In this document: in pieces, positions 8,677 to 19,068 of the stretch
How positions within the stretch are numbered: the stretch's first letter is position 1
How the letters are laid out: each line of letters begins with the position of its first letter
Assembly (NCBI RefSeq): GCF_000152965.1
Contig: NZ_AANB01000005.1
Span: 186,001-250,000 of the forward strand
Direction of reading: 5' to 3'
Length of the DNA stretch: 64,000 nt
Origin: Roseobacter sp. MED193
GTDB lineage: Bacteria; Pseudomonadota; Alphaproteobacteria; Rhodobacterales; Rhodobacteraceae
Position numbers and translations under genes: made by a program
The notes under the pieces: generated by a model
The model's input: only the letters and a program-made list of their open reading frames with translations
Databases searched by the model: none
Told to the model about the DNA's origin: nothing

Positions 8677-8690
8677 TATGTCTAGACATA
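8677..8690. promoter_or_regulatory. Putative HutC operator between hutF and hutIHGU
   Basis: TATGTCTAGACATA is a perfect 14-base palindrome midway between the divergent hutF and hutI starts. HutC is a GntR-family repressor that binds such symmetric sites, released by urocanate. A related but imperfect sequence (TTGTCTAAGTGTATAG, 14731-14746) lies upstream of hutC, sharing TGTCTA. Assignment to HutC is inferred from position and symmetry. Confidence 0.65.
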
Positions 8691-8745
8691 TGGCATATTG
8701 ATTTGTACGAGAAAAGAGGAAAACAGATTTTTGTGGAGGTCACCC

Positions 8746-9957
8746 ATGACGACAGAGGGTCACGTTTTTACCGAGCTACGTGCGGCTACTCTTGTCGCCG
8801 GAGCAGGGCCTTACGGGCTCGTTGATGCCGCTGCCATTGCCGTGGTTGAGGGGGAAATCGCCTGGGTTGGCCCCGAAAGCGAGCTACCAGCCGCCTTTGA
8901 GGGCTGCCCCAAAACCTCTTTGGGCAACCGTTTGGTCACCCCAGGTTTGATCGACTGCCACACCCATGTGGTGCATGGTGGCAATCGCGCTGCGGAATTT
9001 GAGATGCGCCTCAACGGAGCCAGTTATGAAGAGCTTGCACGGGCAGGCGGTGGTATTGTCTCCACAGTCACCGCCACCCGTGCTGCCACCGTGGAGGCGT
9101 TGGTCGCTCAAGCACTGCCCCGCATTGACGCCATGCTGGCTGAAGGGGTCACCACGGTAGAAGTGAAATCCGGATATGGCTTGGACCAAGAGACCGAGTT
9201 GAACATGCTGCGGGCGGCCCGCGCCTTGCCAGAGCATCGCGCAATCCGGGTTGTGACCAGTTTTCTTGGGGCGCATGCGGTACCTGCGGAGTACAGCGGC
9301 AATGCTGATGGCTATATCGCAGAGGTCTGTATCCCAACGCTGCGCGCAGCCCATCGCGAAGGTCTGGTTGATGCGGTTGATGGCTTTTGCGAAGGAATAG
9401 CGTTTTCCCCAACACAGATCGCACAGGTCTTTGACGAGGCACGCCGTTTGGGCCTGCCAGTGAAACTTCACGCAGAACAGCTGTCCAATCTGGGCGGGGC
9501 CAAACTGGCGGCCAGTTACGGTGCGCTTTCTGCCGACCATATCGAATACCTCGATGGTGACGGGGTTGCCGCCATGGCGGAGGCTGGAACCGTGGCTGTG
9601 ATTCTGCCTGGTGCCTTTTATACCCTGCGCGAAACACAGATGCCGCCGCTGGATCTATTGCGCGCTGCGGGCGTGCCCATGGCGCTGGCCACCGATTGCA
9701 ATCCTGGTTCTGCACCGATGACGTCGCTTTTGCTGGCGATGAATATGGGCTGCACCCTGTTTCGCATGACGCCCGAAGAAGCCCTGTGCGGTGTCACCAG
9801 CCACGGGGCCCAGGCTCTTGGGCTTTCGGACCGCGGCTGCCTTGCCGTGGGGCAGCTTGCGGATCTTGCGGTTTGGGACGTCGCCCATCCGGCAGAGCTG
9901 GCCTATCGCATTGGCTTTAACCCTCTTTACGCGCGCATTATTGGAGGTTCCCTGTGA
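8746..9957 (+). CDS. hutI: Imidazolonepropionase
   Basis: 403 residues. HutI opens the ring of 4-imidazolone-5-propionate to give N-formimidoyl-glutamate. The metal site is [10 protein letters not shown] (His72, His74), with further amidohydrolase motifs KLHAEQLSN and [10 protein letters not shown]. The start at 8746 follows GGAGGT at 8735-8740. An upstream in-frame ATG at 8698 would add 16 residues not expected for the family and lacks a good ribosome site. Its stop overlaps the hutH GTG by four bases. Confidence 0.95.
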   Translation: MTTEGHVFTELRAATLVAGAGPYGLVDAAAIAVVEGEIAWVGPESELPAAFEGCPKTSLGNRLVTPGLIDCHTHVVHGGNRAAEFEMRLNGASYEELARAGGGIVSTVTATRAATVEALVAQALPRIDAMLAEGVTTVEVKSGYGLDQETELNMLRAARALPEHRAIRVVTSFLGAHAVPAEYSGNADGYIAEVCIPTLRAAHREGLVDAVDGFCEGIAFSPTQIAQVFDEARRLGLPVKLHAEQLSNLGGAKLAASYGALSADHIEYLDGDGVAAMAEAGTVAVILPGAFYTLRETQMPPLDLLRAAGVPMALATDCNPGSAPMTSLLLAMNMGCTLFRMTPEEALCGVTSHGAQALGLSDRGCLAVGQLADLAVWDVAHPAELAYRIGFNPLYARIIGGSL

Positions 9958-11504
9958 CGAACCAAACCTTGACCCTGACCCTCACGCCTGGTGCGGTTTC
10001 TCTTTCCGAGCTTGAACGGGTTTTCCGCGAAGAATGCCCTGTGCGTCTCGATGCGAGTTGCCGTCCGGACATTGAGCGCGCGCATAGCCATATCGCCGCC
10101 GCGGCTGCTGGAGAGGCCGCAGTTTATGGGGTCAATACAGGCTTTGGCAAATTGGCCAGCGTCAAAATCGCGGCTGAGGATACCGCCACTTTGCAACGCA
10201 ACCTGATCCTAAGCCACTGTTGTGGTGTCGGCCCGGCGATACCGCGGGCCCATGCTCGTTTGATGATGGTGCTGAAATTGCTCAGCCTTGGCCGTGGTGC
10301 CTCTGGAGTGCGGTTGGAGGTCATCGATCTGCTTGAGGCTATGTTGGAAAAAGGCGTTACCCCGGTCATTCCGGCGCAGGGTTCGGTTGGGGCCTCTGGC
10401 GATCTGGCGCCGCTCTCGCATATGGCAGCGGTGATGATGGGGGCGGCTGAGGCGGAATATGACGGCCGGATCCTGTCGGGAGAGGCGGCGCTCGCGGCGG
10501 CTGGTCTGGCTCCGATCGAGTTTGGCCCCAAAGAGGGGCTAGCGTTGATCAATGGCACGCAGTTTTCCACCGCCTTTGGCCTCGTCGGCCTGTTTGGGGC
10601 CTGGCAAGCGGCGCAAAGCGCGCTTGTGACCTCGGCTTTGACCACGGATGCGATTATGGGATCCACGGCGCCACTGCAGCCCGAAATTCATAGCCTGCGC
10701 GGTCATCGCGGTCAGGTAGAGGCCGCAGCCACCATGCGGTTGCTGCTTGCGGGATCGGTCATTCGCGAAAGCCATCGTGACGATGATGCCCGCGTGCAGG
10801 ATCCCTATTGTATCCGCTGCCAACCACAGGTGGTCGGTGCCGCAATGGATGTGCTGCGCCAAGCCGCGCAGACGCTGGAGATCGAGGCCAACGCCGCCAC
10901 TGATAACCCGCTGGTGCTGGTTGGGGCTGATTTGATTGTCTCGGGCGGGAATTTTCACGCAGAACCCGTCGGGTTTGCTGCCGATATGATCGCGCTGGCG
11001 ATTGCAGAGATCGGGGCCATCGCTCAACGCCGCATTGCGCTGATTGTCGATCCGGTTCTGAGCCACGATCTGCCGCCTTTCTTGACGCCGAACCCCGGTC
11101 TGAACTCTGGCTACATGATTGCTGAGGTTACAACCGCCGCGCTGATGAGTGAGAACAAGCACTTGGCCAACCCCTGCGTCACCGATAGCACGCCGACCTC
11201 TGCCAATCAGGAAGATCACGTTTCCATGGCTGCTCACGGTGCCAGGCGTCTGGGGCAGATGCTGGTGAACCTTGAGCGCATCCTTGGGGTTGAGCTGCTC
11301 TGCGCGAGCCAGGGCGTGGAATTCCGCGCTCCTTTACCCACCAGCGACGCATTGCAGCACGTGATCGCAAAGCTGCGCAATGCGGTGCCGCCCTTAGAAG
11401 AAGATCGCTACACCGCACCGGATATTGAGGCCGCTTCGGCGCTGATCGTGAGCGGAGAAATTGCAAGGTGTAGTCAGATCGCCATGCCGGAGCTGGGAGC
11501 ATGA
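9954..11504 (+). CDS. hutH: Histidine ammonia-lyase
   Basis: 516 residues. HutH deaminates L-histidine to urocanate, the committed step. The Ala-Ser-Gly triad that cyclises into the MIO electrophile is at 147-149 within [14 protein letters not shown]. The nearby [11 protein letters not shown] motif contains the active-site Tyr loop. The length is normal for the family. The GTG start overlaps the hutI TGA, and the stop overlaps the hutG ATG, so the four hut genes are translationally coupled. Confidence 0.96.
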   Translation: MTNQTLTLTLTPGAVSLSELERVFREECPVRLDASCRPDIERAHSHIAAAAAGEAAVYGVNTGFGKLASVKIAAEDTATLQRNLILSHCCGVGPAIPRAHARLMMVLKLLSLGRGASGVRLEVIDLLEAMLEKGVTPVIPAQGSVGASGDLAPLSHMAAVMMGAAEAEYDGRILSGEAALAAAGLAPIEFGPKEGLALINGTQFSTAFGLVGLFGAWQAAQSALVTSALTTDAIMGSTAPLQPEIHSLRGHRGQVEAAATMRLLLAGSVIRESHRDDDARVQDPYCIRCQPQVVGAAMDVLRQAAQTLEIEANAATDNPLVLVGADLIVSGGNFHAEPVGFAADMIALAIAEIGAIAQRRIALIVDPVLSHDLPPFLTPNPGLNSGYMIAEVTTAALMSENKHLANPCVTDSTPTSANQEDHVSMAAHGARRLGQMLVNLERILGVELLCASQGVEFRAPLPTSDALQHVIAKLRNAVPPLEEDRYTAPDIEAASALIVSGEIARCSQIAMPELGA

Positions 11505-12304
11505 TCTCCGCTGTTGATGTCACCAGAGGCGACAGCCCCTTGGTTCTGGGTCTGCCCCATACAGGGACATATGTCCCTGCAGAGGTTGCAGCAAAGCTGA
11601 ACGCGCGGGGCAGGGGGTTGGATGACACCGATTGGCACATAGATAGGCTCTACGAGGGGCTTTTGCCCGATGTGACCTCTGTCCGTGCGGTCTTTCATCG
11701 CTATGTGATTGATGCCAACCGGGATCCATCGGGGGTCTCGCTTTACCCTGGCCAAAACACCACAACTTTGGTTCCGCTGACGGATTTTGATGGTCACCCT
11801 ATCTGGGATCAGGAGCCAGATGCAGCAGAGATTGACTCCCGCTGCCGGGAATTTCACGCGCCTTATCATAGGGCACTTGAGGCAGAGCTGGCACGGGTGA
11901 AAGCCATACACGGCTTTGCCATTCTTTATGATTGCCACTCGATCCGCAGCACTATTCCCTTTCTGTTTGAAGGAGTCCTGCCGGACTTCAACACCGGGAC
12001 CAATATGGGCCGCACCTGTGATCCTGCACTCGAAGAGATTGTGGTCTCAGCCTGCACAAGGGCCAAGAATTATCGTTCTGTGGTCAACGGGCGTTTTAAA
12101 GGGGGGTGGACCACCCGCCACTATGGCCGCCCTGATGAAGGCCTGCATGCCATTCAAATGGAACTGGCGCAAAGCACCTATCTAACCCGCGAGGCCGCCC
12201 CTTGGATCTATGACCAGACCAAGGCCAATCGCCTGCGTGAACATTTACATACCATTCTCACTCGCCTGGCTGACTGGGCGCCCCAGACCGGAGGAAACAC
12301 ATGA
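11501..12304 (+). CDS. hutG: N-formylglutamate deformylase
   Basis: 267 residues of the N-formylglutamate amidohydrolase family, with the opening [17 protein letters not shown] and the zinc-site segments YDCHSIRS and [13 protein letters not shown]. It hydrolyses N-formyl-glutamate to glutamate and formate, the last step after HutF. The ATG overlaps the hutH stop as ATGA, and its TGA overlaps the hutU ATG in the same way. Confidence 0.94.
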   Translation: MISAVDVTRGDSPLVLGLPHTGTYVPAEVAAKLNARGRGLDDTDWHIDRLYEGLLPDVTSVRAVFHRYVIDANRDPSGVSLYPGQNTTTLVPLTDFDGHPIWDQEPDAAEIDSRCREFHAPYHRALEAELARVKAIHGFAILYDCHSIRSTIPFLFEGVLPDFNTGTNMGRTCDPALEEIVVSACTRAKNYRSVVNGRFKGGWTTRHYGRPDEGLHAIQMELAQSTYLTREAAPWIYDQTKANRLREHLHTILTRLADWAPQTGGNT

Positions 12305-13983
12305 CCGATCCCCGAAAAAACACCCGCGATGTCTTTCCGACTACCGGATCTGAAATCACTGCCAAAAGCTGGCTGACCGAAGCACCAATGCGCATGTTGA
12401 TGAACAACCTGCACCCTGATGTGGCCGAGAATCCGCATGAACTGGTGGTCTATGGCGGCATTGGTCGCGCCGCGCGCACCTGGGAAGATTTTGATCTTAT
12501 CGTGGACAGTCTCAAGGATCTGGAGGCCGATGAAACTCTGCTGGTGCAATCAGGTAAACCCGTGGCCATCGTCAAAACCCACGAAGACGCACCTCGTGTC
12601 TTGATTGCCAATTCCAATCTGGTGCCACATTGGGCAAATTGGGATCACTTCAACGAACTCGATAAAAAGGGTTTGATGATGTACGGCCAAATGACGGCCG
12701 GCTCCTGGATCTACATCGGAACGCAGGGCATTGTGCAGGGCACCTATGAGACCTTTGCTGAGGCTGGCCGTCAGCACTATGGCGGTGATCTCAGTGGGAA
12801 ATGGATCCTCACGGGTGGTCTGGGAGGGATGGGCGGCGCCCAGCCTTTGGCCGCAGTTATGGCTGGCGCCTGCTGTTTGGCGGTGGAGTGCAATCCCGAT
12901 AGCATTGATTTTCGGCTGCGCACAAAATACTTGGATGAAAAGGCTGAGACTCTGGATGAAGCCTTGGCGATGATTGCAAAATGGACCGCTGCGGGGGAAG
13001 CCAAGTCGGTCGGCCTGTTGGGCAACGCCGCCGATGTTTTCCCTGAGCTGCTGGTCCGTGCCGAGTCTGGCGGTATGCGCCCTGACATCGTCACCGACCA
13101 GACATCCGCACATGATCCGGTCAATGGCTATCTGCCACTGGGCTGGACAATGGGGGAATGGAAAGCACGGCGCGAAAGCGATCCCAAAGCAGTGGAAACA
13201 GCGGCGCGGGCCTCAATGCGGGTGCAGGTAGATGCCATGTGCAAGTTCCACGCCATGGGCGTGCCCACCGTGGACTACGGCAACAACATCCGTCAGATGG
13301 CGCTGGAGGAAGGGCTGGAAAACGCCTTTGATTTCCCGGGTTTCGTGCCTGCCTATATCCGCCCGCTGTTCTGTCGTGGCATTGGCCCCTTCCGCTGGGT
13401 CGCCCTATCTGGTGATCCCGAAGACATTCGTAAGACCGATGCCAAGATGAAGGAACTGTTCCCGGAGAATACCCATCTGCACAACTGGCTCGATATGGCG
13501 CAGGAGCGGATTGCCTTCCAGGGGCTTCCGGCGCGAATTTGCTGGATCGGTCTGGGCGATCGTCACAAGGCGGGGCTGGCCTTCAACGAAATGGTGAAAA
13601 ACGGCGAGTTGAGCGCACCGGTGGTGATTGGTCGAGATCATCTGGATTCGGGCTCGGTTGCCTCGCCCAATCGTGAGACTGAGGCTATGATGGATGGCTC
13701 TGATGCGGTGTCGGACTGGCCGCTGCTGAACGCACTCACCAATACCGCCTCAGGTGCGACTTGGGTGTCGCTACACCACGGTGGCGGCGTCGGCATGGGC
13801 TTTTCCCAGCACTCCGGTGTGGTGATCTGTGCCGATGGCACCGATGCCGCCGCCAAGCGGCTGGAGCGCGTGTTGTGGAACGACCCGGCTTCGGGCGTGA
13901 TGCGTCACGCGGATGCGGGTTACGAAGAGGCCAAGGAATGCGCCCGTGTGCACAACCTGCGCCTGCCTGGCATCTTGAAATAA
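12301..13983 (+). CDS. hutU: Urocanate hydratase
   Basis: 560 residues, the standard urocanase length. It converts urocanate to imidazolonepropionate using tightly bound NAD as an electrophile. The NAD-binding glycine run [13 protein letters not shown] is present, as is the C-terminal [13 protein letters not shown] motif with Cys414, matching the active-site Cys410 of the Pseudomonas enzyme. It ends with [17 protein letters not shown], a conserved urocanase block. Although it acts second in the pathway, it is the last gene of hutIHGU. Confidence 0.96.
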   Translation: MTDPRKNTRDVFPTTGSEITAKSWLTEAPMRMLMNNLHPDVAENPHELVVYGGIGRAARTWEDFDLIVDSLKDLEADETLLVQSGKPVAIVKTHEDAPRVLIANSNLVPHWANWDHFNELDKKGLMMYGQMTAGSWIYIGTQGIVQGTYETFAEAGRQHYGGDLSGKWILTGGLGGMGGAQPLAAVMAGACCLAVECNPDSIDFRLRTKYLDEKAETLDEALAMIAKWTAAGEAKSVGLLGNAADVFPELLVRAESGGMRPDIVTDQTSAHDPVNGYLPLGWTMGEWKARRESDPKAVETAARASMRVQVDAMCKFHAMGVPTVDYGNNIRQMALEEGLENAFDFPGFVPAYIRPLFCRGIGPFRWVALSGDPEDIRKTDAKMKELFPENTHLHNWLDMAQERIAFQGLPARICWIGLGDRHKAGLAFNEMVKNGELSAPVVIGRDHLDSGSVASPNRETEAMMDGSDAVSDWPLLNALTNTASGATWVSLHHGGGVGMGFSQHSGVVICADGTDAAAKRLERVLWNDPASGVMRHADAGYEEAKECARVHNLRLPGILK

Positions 13984-14000
13984 ACTAAGGGCGGCGCGGT

Positions 14001-14690
14001 TTAATACCGCGTCGTCATCCGATGGCCAGGTCGGAAAGTCTGGCGCACAAATGTGATCGCCTCTTCTTTGAGCCAGGTGGAGCGCTCCACCGTGAACAGG
14101 GCTTCATCCTGTGCACAGCCCAGATACTCTGCCAGTTCCGGGGTCGCGGCTGTGGCCGAAAAGGCAATTTCAGCATCCGAAAAGGGCACCGTAGAGACCA
14201 GCCATTCATTTGGCCCCAGCGTGCTGAAATCGGCCTCTTCTGCCTGAGGCAGGATGGAGAGGGAAATCCAGCGGTCCTCAAACTGATAGGGCAGGCCATC
14301 TGCGTAATGCATGCAGGTCAGGTGCAGCACCTGGGTGCCCTGATCCAGGCTCAAACGGGCACAGAGCCAATGGGGCGCCGCCTGCACTGCACGGCTGATC
14401 AAGGTATAACGATAGGCTGCGTTTTGCTCTTCAATTTCCGCCCGGACAATAGGAATAGAAAACCGTGCCTGGCGAAGGGGCGCCTGTCGGACGCGGGTGC
14501 CGGCCTTACGACGGCGCTCAACCACCCCTTCATCAGCCAGTTCGCGCATGGCGCGATTGACGGTGGCGCGGGCGCAGCCATAGCTTTCGGCCAGATCCAT
14601 TTCATTAGGAAGCAACCCACCTGGAGCCCATTCCCCCGAGGTGATTTTCCCCATGATGTCGGCTTTGACGTGCCGGAATGTAGCCTTCAT
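14001..14690 (-). CDS. hutC: Histidine utilisation repressor (GntR/HutC family)
   Basis: About 229 residues: an N-terminal GntR winged helix (LPNEMDLAESYGCARATVNRAMRELADEG, given in parts) and a C-terminal UTRA effector domain, which in HutC binds urocanate. The ATG at 14690 has AGGTG upstream and gives the usual HutC N-terminus (MKATFRHVKADIM). A TTG at 14753 and an ATG at 14723 are longer alternatives. It converges on hutU with a 17-base gap. Expected targets are the hutF/hutI intergenic palindrome and its own promoter. Confidence 0.9.
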   Translation of the reverse strand: MKATFRHVKADIMGKITSGEWAPGGLLPNEMDLAESYGCARATVNRAMRELADEGVVERRRKAGTRVRQAPLRQARFSIPIVRAEIEEQNAAYRYTLISRAVQAAPHWLCARLSLDQGTQVLHLTCMHYADGLPYQFEDRWISLSILPQAEEADFSTLGPNEWLVSTVPFSDAEIAFSATAATPELAEYLGCAQDEALFTVERSTWLKEEAITFVRQTFRPGHRMTTRY

Positions 14691-14988
14691 GATCTCTGCA
14701 CCTTTGTCGTTAAGTGCAATCATAAGGGCCTTTTGTCTAAGTGTATAGGTCAAGGCCTCGGTTGCAGAGCGCTGAGGGTTTCCAGCAATGTTGCGGCAGT
14801 CTTAGCCTGTCGGGCAGTGATACTCCATGTACCGCCCAGAAGTTAGGTGTTTCTCTCCGTTTTGCTTTTCCACAGGGCTTTAGCTCGGCGGGCCAGAAAT
14901 CGTGAACGCAGAAGTGTCAAAACTGCTTGGGTTGCCTATAGGAGAAGTGTACAACTTCGTCAGTTTGTAGTTACGGTACTTTACCAGT

Positions 14989-17325
14989 ATGGATAGTTTC
15001 CACACCGCCTCTCGTTTTGAAACTCGGGATAGCCTGGGCCATTTTGAACAATTGGCCACGCCAATTTGGGTTTTTGACGTCGACAATCACAAAATTTGGT
15101 GGGCAAACGCGGCAGGTATTTTGTTTTGGGAAGCACCGAGCCTCGATGACCTGCTAAAGCGAGACTTCTCCACTGATAGTGACATGGTCCGCACCCGCCT
15201 GCGTCAGATCATAGGCAATGGCCCTGGCCAAAAACGCATCCAGGACACCTGGACGCTTTATCCCAATGATGCGCCAAAGAACGTCATCTTGTCCTTTCTT
15301 CCCATCATCATCGAGCAGGACACAAATGCGGTTCTGATCGAGGTTAAGCAATTCGTCGGCAGTATGGTTGATGCGGAATCCCTGCGGATCCTCGAAGCGA
15401 CTCGCGCTTCGGCGCTGATGGTCAGTACTTTTTCGGCAGATGGTGAGTTGCTCGCGCAGAACCCCGCAGCGCTGTGCTGTTACGGGCCTCCCAGGCCAGG
15501 TTTGAGCGGGAATGAAATGGCCAGCCGTCTAAAGGATCCAAACGTTGCGGAACAGTTATTGGAAACGGCAATAAACGGCAAGAGTCTGGATCTGGAACAA
15601 CTTGTCTGGACCCAGAATGGGTCTCGTGTGCACCGGCTTCTGGCCCGGCGGGGGCGCGACCCCATTACTGGTGCCTTTGCAGTCATTATCAGCGAAGAGG
15701 ATGTGACTAAACAGAACGCCCTGCGGTTACAGATGCAGAGGCTGAATGCTCAATTGGAACGCAAAGTCGAAGAGCGAACCCGGCGGCTTGATGCCAGCGA
15801 GGAACGCTATGCCTTGGCCACCCAAAGTGTTGCGGTCTGGGATTGGGACATAGAGCAAAATCACCTCTATTTCTCGCCTAGTTTTCTTGAGGCGCTTGAT
15901 TTGGAGCCTGATACCAAAATCGATACTCTTGTTGGTGAAAATGGCGAAGGTCTGCTTCAGAGAATTTTGCATCCCGATGATATTGAGTCCTATCTGGAAG
16001 AGCTCACGCGCCACCTGAAGGAACCGGATGAACCCTTTAGCCATGAGCATAGGTTGAAAACCGGACTGGGCCGGTATCGCTGGTTTCATGCGCGTGGCAA
16101 AGCAATTTCCGGACCGGATGGAAGGGCTGCCCGCTCTGTTGGGATCTTGACGGATATCACTGAAAGGAAGGAGCTCGAAGCCTCTCTTCTTGCGGCTCAC
16201 CGCGCGGAGGCTATTGGACAGTTATCCGGGGGTATCGCACATGATTTCAACAATCTGCTTACGGTGATCCTGGGCAATGCAGAATTGTTGGAAATGGCCG
16301 ACGGTTCAAATCACGAGCTAATCGGGGCCATCAAGAAGGCGGCCTTGAGGGGCGCAGATTTGACACGCCATCTGCTGGCCTATTCCTGCAAGCAAACCCT
16401 TAATCCCGGCCCCATGGCTCTGTCCCAGTTGATAACGAGCATTCGCAAACCGCTCCTGGCCAATCTTGGAGCGGGGATAGAGGTCGAGATAAAAATTCCT
16501 GGCGGATTATGGCCTGTTTATGCCGATGCAGCCCAGGTCGAAAGCGCAATTCTGCACCTCGCCAGTAACGCGCGGGATGCCATGCCAGAGGGTGGGAAGC
16601 TGAAGATATCCTGCCAGAACCATCTGGTTACCGAGGCACAGCCTCTGCCAGGGGGGGAGCATAGTTTAAAGCCCGGGGAATACGTTGAAATCTTGATCCG
16701 CGATACTGGTGAGGGGATGACCCCAGACACGCTTAACCGCGCCTGTGAGCCTTTTTTCACCACGCGTAAACCTGGTCAGACCAGTGGGTTAGGCCTCTCT
16801 ATGGTTTTTGGTTTTGCACAGCAATCAGGCGGCGGTTTTGCTTTGCACAGTGAGCTGGGGCAGGGCACCAGTGCTTCACTTTTTCTGCCCCGATCCCTGC
16901 AGAATCCGGAAGCAAGTAAGGCGCCAAACTTGGCCACTCCAATCCCCGGCAATGGGGAGAATATACACCTGCTGGAGGACGACAGGGCGGTGCAAAGCAC
17001 GCTGCGCAGTATTCTGGAGTCACTAAACTACCGAGTTACACAGTCAAGCGATGCCGCCTCTGCCATGCAGGTGATTTCGCAGGGCCCGAGGCCTGCGCTG
17101 ATCCTAGCTGATATTGTTCTGCCAGGGGGCGAAAGCGGTTTGGAGTTTGTCGACCGGCTTGGGGGGCGGTTCCCAGAGATCAAGGCAGTCTTGATGTCAG
17201 GCTATATGCAAGATGAAGCGACGCTGGAAGCTCTGTCTCTCCGTGGCCATATTTTCTTGCAGAAGCCGATGAACAAGGCACGGTTGTCGCATATTCTACA
17301 GACAGCGCTGGAGAATAAGACCTGA
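14989..17325 (+). CDS. PAS-containing hybrid sensor histidine kinase with receiver
   Basis: 778 residues with no membrane segments, so a cytoplasmic sensor is likely. There are three PAS-like regions: ~15-120, ~130-250, and ~265-400, the last ending in the PAC-type GILTDITERKE and preceded by a short coiled coil QRLNAQLERKVEERTRR. Then follow the dimerisation/phosphoacceptor domain (GGIAHDFNNLL, His418), an ATPase domain (DTGEGMTP; GLGLSMVFGFAQQSGG) and a C-terminal receiver (acidic pair EDD, phospho-Asp708 in LADIVLPG, Lys in LQKPM). The arrangement resembles CckA-like or blue-light-type HWE-unrelated hybrid kinases. No cognate regulator is adjacent and the signal is unknown. Confidence 0.88.
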   Translation: MDSFHTASRFETRDSLGHFEQLATPIWVFDVDNHKIWWANAAGILFWEAPSLDDLLKRDFSTDSDMVRTRLRQIIGNGPGQKRIQDTWTLYPNDAPKNVILSFLPIIIEQDTNAVLIEVKQFVGSMVDAESLRILEATRASALMVSTFSADGELLAQNPAALCCYGPPRPGLSGNEMASRLKDPNVAEQLLETAINGKSLDLEQLVWTQNGSRVHRLLARRGRDPITGAFAVIISEEDVTKQNALRLQMQRLNAQLERKVEERTRRLDASEERYALATQSVAVWDWDIEQNHLYFSPSFLEALDLEPDTKIDTLVGENGEGLLQRILHPDDIESYLEELTRHLKEPDEPFSHEHRLKTGLGRYRWFHARGKAISGPDGRAARSVGILTDITERKELEASLLAAHRAEAIGQLSGGIAHDFNNLLTVILGNAELLEMADGSNHELIGAIKKAALRGADLTRHLLAYSCKQTLNPGPMALSQLITSIRKPLLANLGAGIEVEIKIPGGLWPVYADAAQVESAILHLASNARDAMPEGGKLKISCQNHLVTEAQPLPGGEHSLKPGEYVEILIRDTGEGMTPDTLNRACEPFFTTRKPGQTSGLGLSMVFGFAQQSGGGFALHSELGQGTSASLFLPRSLQNPEASKAPNLATPIPGNGENIHLLEDDRAVQSTLRSILESLNYRVTQSSDAASAMQVISQGPRPALILADIVLPGGESGLEFVDRLGGRFPEIKAVLMSGYMQDEATLEALSLRGHIFLQKPMNKARLSHILQTALENKT

Positions 17326-17381
17326 TACAGTTCAGGCACTTGCCCCGATAGCATCGCTGGCCTTTGATTCTGAGGCGAGCG

Positions 17382-17831
17382 TCAAAGAATATCCAACGAG
17401 ACCTTGACCCGATCCATCACCACCGAGGTATTGAACCGGCTGACATTGGACTCGTCGAAGAAATACTCTTGGGTAAACGCCTCGTATTCTTTTAGATCTT
17501 TGGTGACGACAATGAGAATGAAATCGGCTGCACCAGTGGCATAGTAGCATTGCTGCACCTCGGGTGCCGCCCTCATGCGCTGTTTGAACGCGTCGAGGTG
17601 CATCCGGCTTTCGCGTTCTAGTACCACCTCTACAATCGCTGTCATTTCGCGGCCCAGCTTGGCTGGGGAGAGTACGGCAATTTCGCTGTGAATGACGCCA
17701 GAGTCGCGCAGGCGTTTCACCCGTTTTTGCACCGCAGGTGGGGACAGGCCTACTTCGAGGCTCAGCGCATCTGCGGTCAAACGGGCATTGCCCTGCATCA
17801 GCTTTAGTATTTCCAGATCTTTGTCGTCCAT
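17382..17831 (-). CDS. Lrp/AsnC-family transcriptional regulator
   Basis: 149 residues: an N-terminal helix-turn-helix (MDDKDLEILKLMQGNARL, then LSLEVGLSPPAVQKRVKRL) and a C-terminal RAM ligand-binding domain (CYYATGAADFILIVV). It lies 67 bases after the M24 hydrolase on the same strand, so it is probably the local regulator of the M20/ammonia-lyase/M24 operon. Ectoine-catabolic operons pair an Lrp-type DoeX with an M24-family DoeA in a similar way. The effector is unknown. Confidence 0.88.
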   Translation of the reverse strand: MDDKDLEILKLMQGNARLTADALSLEVGLSPPAVQKRVKRLRDSGVIHSEIAVLSPAKLGREMTAIVEVVLERESRMHLDAFKQRMRAAPEVQQCYYATGAADFILIVVTKDLKEYEAFTQEYFFDESNVSRFNTSVVMDRVKVSLDIL

Positions 17832-17898
17832 GTGCCGATAAAGCGCAGAAGCAGGTCAAAGGACAACCGGTTTCTGCGCTTTTCCTCAGGGGTGTTTG

Positions 17899-19068
17899 CT
17901 AAATCACCGGCAGTTCTGGTGGTGCGCGCCGGGTCAGCAGCTCAGCCCCGTCGGCACGGATGACGATGTTTTCTTCATGGACCATGATCAGACCGTCGCC
18001 ATAGCCCAAGGAGGGTTCCAGCGTCAGCACCATGCCTTCCTGAAGACGGGTGCAGTCAAAGTCCGCATGAGAGGGCTGTTCGGTCAGCTGCATTCCAAGC
18101 CCATGTCCCAACCGGCCAATGTCGCCGCTTTGATCGTCAAGCTCAGCAATCACGCCTTGCATGGCCTGAAACAGATCCTGGCAGCTGTTGCCCGGCTGGG
18201 CTGCTGCCAACCCGGCCTCGGTGGCGCGCCACAATACATCATAGGCACGGCGGGCGGCATCATCTGCGGTTTCGATGGCAAAGTTACGATCAAAGTCGCA
18301 AAAATACCCGTCCCATGTGGCGCCAGTGTCCAGCATCAGAATATCCCCGGCTTGCAAAGGACGGCGCGAGGGGGGGGAGATGACATCTGCATAGCCCCCC
18401 GGCCCGGCGCCACCGACCAGATAGGGGGTATCATCCGCTCCCTGGGCCAGTGCCTCGCGTCGAAAGGCACGAAAGACCTCCTCTAGGGGCATTCCCTGTG
18501 AAATTTGTTTAGGCACTTGATCGAATGTGGCTGAACCAATTGTGCAGATATGGGCCAGTTTTTCGATCTCGGCTGCTGATTTGACCATCCGTAACCCCTG
18601 GATCAATCCGGTCGCATCAGTGAGCTGCAGACCCGGCAGCGCCCGCACCAGCCGTTCCCAGTCCCCCAACGGCATCCTCAGGGAGGTCTCATGCCCCTTC
18701 AGAATGCCAAGCCGCGCCCCGCGTCGTGCCAAGGGCGCCAAGAGCTCGTGCAGCAAGCTGATACCGTCATCCTGTGGGGCTGGGGCGCTCCAGCTGCGAA
18801 TATCTTCGATCCAAGTCTGCCGCATCAGGGCGGCACCGATTTCAGGGATTACCGCGACCGGCTTGCCAGATGCCGGGATGAACAAAAACCAGGGGCGTGT
18901 CGGGCTCTGCCAAAACAGGGTGTGAAATCCGCTGAAATATCTCACATCCGGTTCCGTCATCAGCAGCAAGCCTTCCAAGCCTTGCTGCGCCATCAGTGCC
19001 TGCGCTTTTTGGGTGCGCGCCTGAAATTCCGCCTGCTCAAACCCGCGTGCTGGGGCCTTACGCTGCAT
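17899..19068 (-). CDS. M24-family metallohydrolase (Xaa-Pro/ectoine hydrolase-like)
   Basis: About 389 residues. It has a creatinase-type N-terminal domain (~1-150) and a pita-bread C-terminal domain carrying the dinuclear metal ligands: DTGATWDGYFCDFDRNF (two Asp), GHGLGMQLTEQP (His), LTLEPSLG (Glu) and HEENIVI (Glu). The set is complete, so an active enzyme is expected. Family members are aminopeptidases P, creatinases and ectoine hydrolases, and this neighbourhood favours a small-molecule amide hydrolase. The ATG at 19068 has GGGAGA upstream and overlaps the preceding gene by 11 bases. A start at 19125 would lie deep inside that gene. Confidence 0.83.
   Translation of the reverse strand: MQRKAPARGFEQAEFQARTQKAQALMAQQGLEGLLLMTEPDVRYFSGFHTLFWQSPTRPWFLFIPASGKPVAVIPEIGAALMRQTWIEDIRSWSAPAPQDDGISLLHELLAPLARRGARLGILKGHETSLRMPLGDWERLVRALPGLQLTDATGLIQGLRMVKSAAEIEKLAHICTIGSATFDQVPKQISQGMPLEEVFRAFRREALAQGADDTPYLVGGAGPGGYADVISPPSRRPLQAGDILMLDTGATWDGYFCDFDRNFAIETADDAARRAYDVLWRATEAGLAAAQPGNSCQDLFQAMQGVIAELDDQSGDIGRLGHGLGMQLTEQPSHADFDCTRLQEGMVLTLEPSLGYGDGLIMVHEENIVIRADGAELLTRRAPPELPVI

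Noticed and set aside
13995-14011. CGCGGT/ACCGCG hairpin between hutU and hutC as a terminator.
   Set aside because: No T-run follows on either strand, and it overlaps the hutC stop, so it was not called.
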